The notes under the pieces were generated by a model. The model was not told the origin of the DNA. It saw only the letters and a list, made by a program, of their open reading frames with translations, and ran no database searches. From Nocardioidaceae bacterium SCSIO 66511 (lineage in GTDB: Bacteria; Actinomycetota; Actinomycetes; Propionibacteriales; Nocardioidaceae), in contig CP095846.1 in the NCBI GenBank assembly GCA_023100825.1, forward strand, positions 372,001-436,000: a DNA stretch of 64,000 bases, read 5' to 3'. Below are positions 36,001-43,117 of this stretch, piece by piece. Made by a program: the position numbers and the translations under genes. Each line of letters opens with the position of its first letter. Within the stretch, counting starts at the first letter, position 1.

Positions 36001-37975
36001 CGTACTGAGTGAACGCGTCGAGCGACTCGGGGTTGGCCAGAGCGCCCTTCGCCGCCGCCTGCTCGGCATGGACGCCTTGCAGGATCTTCTTCACCGGCAC
36101 CTCGAGCTTCTTACCCGACAACGTACGTGGCAGCGCCGGTACCTGATGGATGCGATCGGGTACGTGCCGCGGTGAGAGGTTCGTACGCAAGGTGGAGGCG
36201 ATGGACCGCGTCAGATCGTCGTCCAACTCCGTGCCTTCAGCCGGTACGACGAACAGAATGAGCTGCCCTGCGCCCCCCTGACCGTCCTCGAGATGGACGA
36301 CGAGGCTATCGGCCACCTCGGGCAGCGCCTCGACAACGGAGTAGAACTCCGCAGTGCCGAGCCGCACTCCGCCGCGGTTGAGGGTCGCATCGCTGCGTCC
36401 GGTCACGACGCATGAGCCGCGCTCGGTGATGGTGATCCAGTCGCCGTGGCGCCACACACCGGGGATGTCCTCGAAGTAGGCGGCACGGTAGCGCGAGCCG
36501 TCGGAATCGCCCCAGAACCCGACGGGCATCGACGGCATCGGTGCGGTGATGACGAGCTCGCCGAGTCGACCGATGACCGGCTGGGCGTTCTCGTCGTACG
36601 CTTCCAACTTGCAACCCAGATAGCGACATGAGATCTCGCCCGCGTACACGGGCAGCAGCGGCACGCCGCCGATGAAGGCAGTGCACACGTCGGTGCCGCC
36701 GGATATCGATGCGAGATGTACGTCGTTGCCGAGAGCCTCGTACACCCACTCGAACCCTTCCGCGGGCAACGGCGCTCCAGTCGAGCCGACGCCGCGCAAG
36801 TGTGGCAGATCTGCGATCGAACGCGGCTTGATGCGGCGCTTACGGCAGGTGAGGAGGTACGGCGCGCTGGTGCCGAAGTACGTCGTCTCGGTGCGCTCGA
36901 CCATCCGCCACAGCTCGCCGAGATCGGGAGAGCCGGGGTTCCCGTCGTACATGACGATTGACGATCCGAGCGCAGGACCCGAGACCATGAGGTTCCACAT
37001 CATCCAGCCGGTCGTGGAGAACCAGAAGAAGCGGTCGTCCGGGCCGAGGTCGCTGTGCAGGGCAAGGGCTTTCAGATGTTCGAGCAGGATTCCGCCGTGC
37101 CCGTGCACGATCGGCTTCGGCAACCCGGTCGTTCCCGAGGAGTAGAGGACGTACAGCGGATGATCGAAGGGCAGACGCTCGTACGCGAGCTCACCCGGCT
37201 CGGCGGTCAGGTCGGCCCAGCTCAGGGTGCCATCGGGGCCGGGCCGGTCGGGCTCGAGATACGGCAGCCAGACGACACTGTCGAGGCTCGGCAGCGCTTC
37301 GCGGATCGCGGCTACCTCGGCGCTCCGGTCGATCGGCTTGTCGCCGTACGCGTATCCGTCGACGGCAAGGAGCACGGTGGGCTCGATCTGTCGCCACCGA
37401 TCGACCACGCTACGCGTGCCGAACTCCGGAGCACACGACGAGAACGTCGCTCCGAGGCTGGCCGCGGCGAGCAGCATGATGAACGTCTCCGGGATGTTCG
37501 GTGAGTACGCAGCGATGCGATCGCCACGCTGTACGCCGAGGCGCAGTAGCCCTGCCCGCGCACGGCCGACCTGGTCGCGCAGCTCTGCGGCGGTCAGCCG
37601 TACCGGACCGCGGGTCTGAGACTCGCCGAGCACCACGATGTCGTCGTCGGTGCGACCGGGCATGCGGAGCACGGCTTCGGCGTAGTTGATAGTGGTGTCC
37701 GGAAACCACGTCGCACCGGGCATCGACGCGTCCGTCAGCGCGGCCGAGGGCGTCGAGGTCGAGGACAGGTCGGACAGGCCGAAGTACTCCCACACCGACA
37801 GCCAGAACCCGTCGAGGTCGTTCACCGACCACTGCCAGAGGTCGTCGTACGACTGGAATGACAGGCCGTGAACCCGCTCCAGCCATTCGAGGTAGTCGCC
37901 GATCCGAGTGGTCGTACGTACGTCTGTTGGCGGTGACCAGAGCGGCACGTCATCGATCGCGGCGGGGTTGTCCAT
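35990..37975 (-). CDS. aacS: Acetoacetate-CoA ligase
   Basis: A 661-aa member of the ANL adenylate-forming superfamily. The N-terminal acyl-CoA synthetase region contains YDDLWQWSVNDLDGFW. The phosphate-binding loop is YSSGTTGLPKPIVH, the motif GGTDVCTAF and the adenylate motif HGDWITITERG follow, and the catalytic Lys is in LSGKKLEVPVK near residue 630. It activates acetoacetate to acetoacetyl-CoA for ketone-body and polyhydroxybutyrate metabolism or degradation. Family identity rests on length and the LP-K-P-I-VHGHGG region rather than acetate-type residues. It is single on this strand with a convergent amidohydrolase. Confidence 0.93.
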   Translation of the reverse strand: MDNPAAIDDVPLWSPPTDVRTTTRIGDYLEWLERVHGLSFQSYDDLWQWSVNDLDGFWLSVWEYFGLSDLSSTSTPSAALTDASMPGATWFPDTTINYAEAVLRMPGRTDDDIVVLGESQTRGPVRLTAAELRDQVGRARAGLLRLGVQRGDRIAAYSPNIPETFIMLLAAASLGATFSSCAPEFGTRSVVDRWRQIEPTVLLAVDGYAYGDKPIDRSAEVAAIREALPSLDSVVWLPYLEPDRPGPDGTLSWADLTAEPGELAYERLPFDHPLYVLYSSGTTGLPKPIVHGHGGILLEHLKALALHSDLGPDDRFFWFSTTGWMMWNLMVSGPALGSSIVMYDGNPGSPDLGELWRMVERTETTYFGTSAPYLLTCRKRRIKPRSIADLPHLRGVGSTGAPLPAEGFEWVYEALGNDVHLASISGGTDVCTAFIGGVPLLPVYAGEISCRYLGCKLEAYDENAQPVIGRLGELVITAPMPSMPVGFWGDSDGSRYRAAYFEDIPGVWRHGDWITITERGSCVVTGRSDATLNRGGVRLGTAEFYSVVEALPEVADSLVVHLEDGQGGAGQLILFVVPAEGTELDDDLTRSIASTLRTNLSPRHVPDRIHQVPALPRTLSGKKLEVPVKKILQGVHAEQAAAKGALANPESLDAFTQYART

Positions 37976-38000
37976 GCGGGTCAGTATGCCGCCCGGTGCT

Positions 38001-38660
38001 CTACTGGTTGCCGAAGCGTGTGATCAGCAGGTGCGCGACGAGGTACGAGGCGCCGCCCAGAACAGGCGTGACGCCCAGCATCCACGCGGAGAACACGATC
38101 GGGAGCAATGCGGCGAGGGTGACGATGACGATGAGCAGAATCGCCAACAACGTGGTCGCGTTCGGGTCGGGGAGACCCTGCCATTTGAGCAGGAAGCGTC
38201 CGACCAGCAACGAAACAATCAGGACGACGATCAGGACCACCGCACCGGTGCCGCCGCCGGCGGGAGTGTTGTAGATCGCGTCGAAGGCCTGCATGCCCGC
38301 GTACACAAGACCCGTCAGCAGGGCGCCGACGACAATGCCGGTCACGGCCGCCCATACAGGCTGCGGAATGCGGCGGCGCTTGGCGGTCTTGTCGGTCAGC
38401 TCCTTGGCCAGAGTCTGTGACTCGGTCTCGGTAGCCGACTCGTCGGGCGCCTGGTCGGTCTCGACAGGCGTTTCGGACGCATCAGAGGTCGTGTCGTCTG
38501 CATCGTTCGTCGACGGTCGCTCACCCGCGATACGGCGCCGCTTCGTGGTCTCGTCGTCGCGATCGAGCGTCTCGACGGCACCTGATCCCGCGCCCTTGCG
38601 GCGCCGGAGCAGTCCGCTGCGCGTGTTCGGTGCGACCTCGTCGCGCCATCGTTTTGCCAT
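38001..38660 (-). CDS. Membrane protein with acidic N-terminal tail, unknown function
   Basis: A 219-aa protein. Residues 1-95 are hydrophilic and probably disordered, with basic clusters (LLRRRKG, TKRRRI, AKRRR) around an acidic Thr/Asp/Glu-rich centre. The C-terminal half has three to four transmembrane segments (VWAAVTGIVVGALLTGLVYAG, GAVVLIVVLIVSLLVG, TLLAILLIVIVTLAALLPIVF, and LGGASYLVAHLLI). No family is recognised. It may be a small envelope protein. It starts at the ATG at 38658-38660 and ends 25 bp before the aacS start codon. Confidence 0.75.
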   Translation of the reverse strand: MAKRWRDEVAPNTRSGLLRRRKGAGSGAVETLDRDDETTKRRRIAGERPSTNDADDTTSDASETPVETDQAPDESATETESQTLAKELTDKTAKRRRIPQPVWAAVTGIVVGALLTGLVYAGMQAFDAIYNTPAGGGTGAVVLIVVLIVSLLVGRFLLKWQGLPDPNATTLLAILLIVIVTLAALLPIVFSAWMLGVTPVLGGASYLVAHLLITRFGNQ

Positions 38661-38712
38661 TACGCCAGTGTTGCACGATGGTGCGTGGCCGCCTGCCGGG
38701 TCCCGTGTGCGT

Positions 38713-39363
38713 TCATCCCGTCGGACGCTGCAGGGCGAGCTTGCCGGCTAGACCGACCATGGTGAGCCCGCCGACCGCTTTCAGGGCGTTGACGCGGTGT
38801 GCGCTCGCACGAAACCAGGACCGTAGCGACGCTGCTGCGAGTACCCAGGTCGTTTCGATGGAGAACTGCGCGGCGGCGCCCGCCAAGCCGATCAGCATCA
38901 TCTGCAGCGCCGGAGCCCCGATGCTGGAATCGACGAACTGGGGCAGCAGTGCCATCAACGCGACGACACTCTTCGGGTTGCTCACGCCGACGAGGAAGCC
39001 CTCGCGTACCGCTCTGCGCGTGCCCGTCGTGCCGTGGCGCGCTGGTTCGCCGAGGTCGACTGCCGACCCGTTGCGGATGGACAGGAGCGTGCGGATGCCG
39101 AGCCACAGCAGGTAGCACGCGCCGAGGACCTTCACCGCGTTGAAGAGCGTCGCGGATGCGACGACGACTGCGCCGAGACCGGCAACGACCAGTACGAGAA
39201 GTGCGATGCCGCCCATCACGTTGCCGACGACGATCGGCATCGCCTGCGCACGGCCTTCGGTGATCGCCCGGCCGGTCGAGAGAACCACCGACGGCCCCGG
39301 CACGAGGGAGAGTACTGCGGACATGGTGAGGAACCCGAGCAGTAGCGCTGGATCGACGGGCAT
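38713..39363 (-). CDS. LysE/RhtB-family amino acid exporter
   Basis: A 216-aa membrane protein with six predicted transmembrane segments. The family features are LSLVPGPSVVLSTGRAI near residue 22, YLLWLGIRTL near 85 and GFLVGVSNPKSVVALMALLPQFV near 120-142. Such proteins export lysine, arginine, homoserine or threonine, with substrate not predictable from sequence. No divergent LysG-like regulator is present. Instead a structured leader lies upstream (39410-39480 on the minus strand). Confidence 0.88.
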   Translation of the reverse strand: MPVDPALLLGFLTMSAVLSLVPGPSVVLSTGRAITEGRAQAMPIVVGNVMGGIALLVLVVAGLGAVVVASATLFNAVKVLGACYLLWLGIRTLLSIRNGSAVDLGEPARHGTTGTRRAVREGFLVGVSNPKSVVALMALLPQFVDSSIGAPALQMMLIGLAGAAAQFSIETTWVLAAASLRSWFRASAHRVNALKAVGGLTMVGLAGKLALQRPTG

Positions 39364-39409
39364 CGCGGACCTGCTCTCTAGGCATACGGCGTGTAGCTTG
39401 CCCCCGCAA

Positions 39410-39480
39410 GGCTACTTGCCGAGGTAGCCCTGTCGACCTGGTCGCTGTCGGGCGAGCTGTCGCCCGCGAGAAGCGGCCAG
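39410..39480 (-). promoter_or_regulatory. Structured leader of the LysE-type gene (possible riboswitch or attenuator)
   Basis: Two hairpins precede the start codon by 47-117 bases. The first to be transcribed is a compound stem (39438-39446 with 39472-39480, one mismatch, containing a perfect 7-bp stem at 39449-39455 / 39460-39466). The second pairs 39410-39415 with 39424-39429. This could be a cis-regulatory RNA; it matches no riboswitch class I can name. Confidence 0.45.
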
Positions 39481-39644
39481 CCGGCAACCTACCCCTGGCG
39501 TCTAGCCCCGCACGCCGAGCGGCCGCCCACACCGCTGAGCGTTGCTACTTACCGAAGTCGGTCTGGCTTTATTCGAGCAGGGCACTGTCATCCCCTGCGA
39601 GCCAGCCCTTCATACCCCTTGATCACTTCAGCATCCGTTAACTA

Positions 39645-39680
39645 GCGATCCCATAGTTACGCTTGTGACTATGGGATCGC
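39645..39680. other. Isolated 16-bp hairpin in a 450-bp non-coding region
   Basis: The stem pairs 39645-39660 with 39665-39680 with a GCTT tetraloop; 15 of 16 pairs are Watson-Crick and one is G-T. It is AT-richer than its surroundings and lies far from any gene start. The whole region 39364-39772 has no convincing gene. It could be a small RNA terminator or a protein site. Confidence 0.5.
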
Positions 39681-39772
39681 GAGTTCCGGTTGGGGGCTGA
39701 CAGGAGCCGTCGTCGCGTCCGGCTCGTACCTCGCCGTGCGCTCCTCCTCCCGGCATCCTGTCCCCCGACGAC

Positions 39773-39813
39773 AACGTGAATGGCTCAGGGCTCCGCCCTG
39801 GGCCATTCACGTT
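39773..39813 (-). terminator. Terminator of tRNA-Pro
   Basis: A 19-bp inverted repeat (39773-39791 with 39795-39813, one wobble pair) has a 3-nt loop. On the minus strand it lies 6 bp past the tRNA 3' end and is followed by TTGTC. Confidence 0.8.
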
Positions 39814-39819
39814 GTTATG

Positions 39820-39893
39820 TCGGGCTGACAGGATTTGAACCTGCGACCTCGTCGTCCCGAACGACGCGCGCTACCAACCTGCGCCACAGCCCG
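39820..39893 (-). tRNA. tRNA-Pro (anticodon CGG)
   Basis: On the minus strand this is a 74-nt tRNA. The acceptor stem CGGGCTG pairs with CAGCCCG, and the anticodon loop TTCGGGA gives CGG, decoding CCG, a major proline codon in this genome. The T-loop contains GGTTCAAATCC. The CCA end is not encoded. Confidence 0.97.
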
Positions 39894-39903
39894 CCAGGCG
39901 GCT

Positions 39904-40827
39904 CTAGCGCCGCCAGCGGAGGGAGTCTATCGGAGTGAGGGTGGCGAGGGTCGCCTCGGGTCGGCAGCAGAAGCGGACGGGTGCGAACGGCGACGTTCCG
40001 AGGCCCGCGGAGACGTGTAACCACGAGGCCGCGTTGCCCTCCGTCGCATGTCTGCTGAGGCCTCGGGCGCGCTTTCGGTCGAGGTCACAGTTGGTCACCA
40101 GTGCCCCCATGTACGGAAGTCGTACCTGCCCGCCATGGGTGTGTCCGGCGAAGATCGCGGGGTAGCCGGCGGCGTTCATCGCGTCGAGCACGCGTACGTA
40201 CGGGGCGTGCGCAACCCCGATTGCGAGGTCCGCATCGCTCGGTGCGGGCGACTCGATCGAGGCGAGGTCGTCGTACTCCAGATGCGGGTCGTCGACCCCG
40301 CTGAACGCGAACTCGAGTTCGCCGACCTTGAGCCGTCCGGAGGCGTTGTCGAGGTCGAGCCAGCCGTGTCCGGTGAACGCATCACGTAGCTCGCGCCAGG
40401 GCAGATCGGAAATCCGTCGGGTACGGCCGCCGCTGGTCCGCCACAGGTATCGCAGCGGGTTCTTCAGGATCGGCGAGAAGTAGTCGTTGGAGCCGAACAC
40501 GAACACGCCCGGTACGTCGAGCAGGTCGCCGTACGCCGACAGCACCGGACGCACCGAATCGAGATGGGCGAGGTTGTCGCCGGTGTTGATGACCAGATCG
40601 GGGTCGAGGTCGATCAGTTCGCGAAGCCAGCGCTGTTTCGCCGTTTGACCGGGAGTCAGATGCACATCGGACAGATGCAGCACCTTGACCGGGCGAGCAC
40701 CCGGCGGCAGCACCGGGATGTCGATGCGGCGTACGACGAACGCCGTGCGCTCGTAGCCCAGCGAGTACGCGAGCGCCCCGGTGCCGACGGCGGCCCCGGC
40801 GGCGAAGGTCTTCGTGAGCGGATGCAT
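39904..40827 (-). CDS. Membrane-anchored metallophosphoesterase (YkuE-like)
   Basis: A 307-aa calcineurin-like phosphoesterase. An N-terminal hydrophobic anchor (FAAGAAVGTGALAYSLG) precedes the metal motifs LHLSDVHLT near residue 50, NTGDNLAH near 80, GSNDYFSP (GNHD variant with S) near 110, and AGHTHGGQVRLP near 230. The GNHD to GSND change is common in this subgroup. It is related to UDP-2,3-diacylglucosamine-like hydrolases or wall-associated phosphodiesterases; the substrate is unknown. I chose the ATG at 40825-40827; a GTG three codons upstream is possible. The gene is divergent from qcrB. Confidence 0.88.
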   Translation of the reverse strand: MHPLTKTFAAGAAVGTGALAYSLGYERTAFVVRRIDIPVLPPGARPVKVLHLSDVHLTPGQTAKQRWLRELIDLDPDLVINTGDNLAHLDSVRPVLSAYGDLLDVPGVFVFGSNDYFSPILKNPLRYLWRTSGGRTRRISDLPWRELRDAFTGHGWLDLDNASGRLKVGELEFAFSGVDDPHLEYDDLASIESPAPSDADLAIGVAHAPYVRVLDAMNAAGYPAIFAGHTHGGQVRLPYMGALVTNCDLDRKRARGLSRHATEGNAASWLHVSAGLGTSPFAPVRFCCRPEATLATLTPIDSLRWRR

Positions 40828-40838
40828 CACACCCACCC

Positions 40839-40856
40839 TGTCACATCGGTGTCACA
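40839..40856. promoter_or_regulatory. Direct repeat TGTCACA x2 upstream of qcrB
   Basis: Two identical heptamers start 11 bp apart (40839 and 40850), one helical turn. They lie in the 58-bp gap between divergent genes. TGTGA is the half-site of Crp-type proteins, but here the two half-sites are direct, not inverted. Confidence 0.35.
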
Positions 40857-40885
40857 ATCCCGGCGGTTGATCGGTCTATATAGGT

Positions 40886-42598
40886 ATGAGCGTCGAAAGC
40901 AGCACTGCGCCAAGGGGCGAGCCTGGGCGGATCGAGGAGAGCGGGTTCGGCAGGAAGGCCGCCGGGCCGGTCGGGTGGCTCGACGAGCGGCTCAACCTTG
41001 CGACCATCGCCAAGGGACAGCTCCGCAAGATCTTCCCCGACCACTGGTCCTTCCTGCTCGGGGAGATCGCGCTCTGGAGCTTCGTTGTGCTCCTCCTGAC
41101 CGGTGTCTTCCTGACGCTGTGGTTCGACCCGAGCATGAGTGAGACGGTCTACGACGGCACGTACGCGCCGCTGCGCGGGATCGAGATGTCGGCCGCGTAC
41201 GAGTCCACGCTGCACATCTCGTTCGACATCCGCGGCGGACTGCTGATGCGCCAGATCCATCACTGGGCGGCGATGCTCTTCCTCGCTTCGATGATGGTGC
41301 ACATGTTGCGGGTGTTCTTCACCGGTGCGTACCGCAAGCCGCGCGAGGTCAACTGGCTGATCGGAGTCGCGCTGCTCGGCATCGGCCTGCTGGAGGGGTT
41401 CGCCGGATACTCGCTTCCCGACGACCTGCTCTCGGGCACCGGCTTACGCATCGCCGACGGGATCGTCCGGTCGATCCCGATCGTCGGGTCGTACCTCGAG
41501 TTCTTCCTGTTCGGCGGGGAGTTCCCGAGCTCACCGCTGATTCCGCGGCTCTACGTACTCCATGTGCTGCTACTGCCGGCGCTGCTGCTCGCGCTGGTGG
41601 GCGCGCACGTCCTGCTGACCTGGGTCCTCAAGCACACACAGTGGGCGGGGCCGGGTAAGAGCGACAAGAACGTTGTCGGCTACCCGTTCCTCCCGGTGTA
41701 CGCCGCCAAGTCCGGTGGGTTCTTCTTCATCGTCTTCGGCGTCACCGCGCTGATGGGTGCGCTCATCCAGATCAACCCGATCTGGAACTACGGGCCGTAC
41801 GACCCGTCGCAGGTCAGCGCCGGGTCGCAGCCCGACTGGTACCTGGGTTGGCTCGAAGGCGCGCTGCGGATCATGCCTGCGGCCGAGACGACGATCTTCG
41901 GCTGGACGTTCAGCTGGAACGTGTTCGTACCCGCGGTGATCGTGCCCGGGATCCTGTTCACCCTGCTCGCGCTTTACCCGTTCGTGGAGACCTGGGTGAC
42001 CAAAGACCGTCGTGAGCATCATGTACTCGAACGTCCGCGCAACAACCCCACTCGTACGGCCTTCGGCGTTGCCGGCATCGTCTGGTTCGGAATCCTCTGG
42101 GCTGCGGGCGGCAACGACGTGCTGGCGGTGGTGTTCCATCTCGACATCTTCGCGATCACCTGGGCCGCGCGGGTGCTCGTGTTCGTCGGCCCCGTTGTCG
42201 CGTTCCTCGTCACCAAACGAATCTGTATCGCGTTGCAACGCCACGACGCCGAGCGCGTGCTGCACGGGTACGAGACGGGTGTGATCGAGCGTTCGGCCGA
42301 CGGCGGCTACACCGAGCGGCACGCGGCGCTCCCGGAGGGAGATGCGTACACCCTCATGGCGCACGAACGCCCGGTCGTACAGGAGGCTCGGGGCGAGGTC
42401 GACGACAACGGCGTGCGCGCGCCGCGCTCGCGGGCCGAGCGAGTACGCGCGCGGTTGTCCCGATTCGCGTACGGCGACAACCTCCAGAAGCCGACGAGCG
42501 ACGAGGTGGGCGAGGCAGCTGCGCACCATGCCGAGATCGAGCCCGCCGAAGGCGAGTTCACCGGCGTCAGCGAGACGGGCATCCCGCACCGCGACTGA
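40886..42598 (+). CDS. qcrB: Cytochrome bc1-type menaquinol reductase cytochrome b subunit (orphan)
   Basis: A 570-aa cytochrome b. About nine transmembrane segments carry the haem histidines in QIHHWAAMLF and MVHMLRVFF for one half and LHVLLLPALLLALVGAH for the other. The quinol-site motif is QPDWYLGWLEGALR, the actinobacterial version of PEWY. The C-terminal extension of about 120 residues (from residue 450) is typical of actinobacterial QcrB. Normally the gene lies with qcrC and qcrA; neither is in the window. It is therefore a solitary or second copy. The start ATG at 40886 follows a TATATA stretch. A possible regulatory repeat lies just upstream. Confidence 0.92.
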   Translation: MSVESSTAPRGEPGRIEESGFGRKAAGPVGWLDERLNLATIAKGQLRKIFPDHWSFLLGEIALWSFVVLLLTGVFLTLWFDPSMSETVYDGTYAPLRGIEMSAAYESTLHISFDIRGGLLMRQIHHWAAMLFLASMMVHMLRVFFTGAYRKPREVNWLIGVALLGIGLLEGFAGYSLPDDLLSGTGLRIADGIVRSIPIVGSYLEFFLFGGEFPSSPLIPRLYVLHVLLLPALLLALVGAHVLLTWVLKHTQWAGPGKSDKNVVGYPFLPVYAAKSGGFFFIVFGVTALMGALIQINPIWNYGPYDPSQVSAGSQPDWYLGWLEGALRIMPAAETTIFGWTFSWNVFVPAVIVPGILFTLLALYPFVETWVTKDRREHHVLERPRNNPTRTAFGVAGIVWFGILWAAGGNDVLAVVFHLDIFAITWAARVLVFVGPVVAFLVTKRICIALQRHDAERVLHGYETGVIERSADGGYTERHAALPEGDAYTLMAHERPVVQEARGEVDDNGVRAPRSRAERVRARLSRFAYGDNLQKPTSDEVGEAAAHHAEIEPAEGEFTGVSETGIPHRD

Positions 42599-42625
42599 CC
42601 CCGTCGGCAGGTGGATACTTGGCCC

Positions 42626-43087
42626 ATGGCTGAGCTGAAGCAACGACTACGCGACGACCTGACCACCGCGATCAAGGCGCGCGACTCGCTGCGCTCGTCC
42701 ACGATCCGGATGGCGCTGTCGGCGATCACGAATGCCGAGGTGGCCGGCAAGGAGGCCAAGGAGCTGTCCGACGCCGAGGTGCTCGACGTCCTCGGCAAGG
42801 AGCAGAAGAAGCGCCGCGAGGCAGCCGAGGCGTTCGACGGTGCCGGTCGCGACGAGCTCGCCGCGAAGGAACGCGACGAGGCTGCGATCCTCGCCGACTA
42901 CCTACCGCAGCCGTTGAGCGACGACGAGATCGCCTCGATCGTCGCCGACGCCGTTGCGTCGACGGGCGCCGAAAGCGAAGGCATGCGGGCAATGGGCAAG
43001 GTCATGGGCGTGGTGCAACCGCAGGTGAAGGGCCGCGCCGACGGAGCGGCCGTCGCAGCCGAGGTCAAGAAGCAGCTGGGCGCTTAG
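42626..43087 (+). CDS. GatB/YqeY domain protein
   Basis: A 153-aa member of the YqeY family, related to the C-terminal tRNA-binding domain of GatB. Features are LKQRLRDDLTTAIKARD at the start, the KKRREAAEAF segment, YLPQPLSDDEI and GKVMGVVQPQVKGRADG. Its precise function is unclear; it is assumed to bind tRNA or aid amidotransferase. The ATG at 42626 is 27 bp after qcrB. It is convergent with the PBP gene. A 10-bp hairpin spans the gap. Confidence 0.92.
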   Translation: MAELKQRLRDDLTTAIKARDSLRSSTIRMALSAITNAEVAGKEAKELSDAEVLDVLGKEQKKRREAAEAFDGAGRDELAAKERDEAAILADYLPQPLSDDEIASIVADAVASTGAESEGMRAMGKVMGVVQPQVKGRADGAAVAAEVKKQLGA

Positions 43088-43090
43088 CGC

Positions 43091-43117
43091 CGGTCTCACC
43101 AGAGGCCGGTGAGACCG
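43091..43117. terminator. Hairpin between yqeY-type gene and PBP gene
   Basis: A perfect 10-bp inverted repeat (43091-43100 with 43108-43117) and 7-nt loop begin 4 bp after the YqeY stop. It includes the PBP stop codon and its last codons, so it is both terminator-like and coding. Confidence 0.65.
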
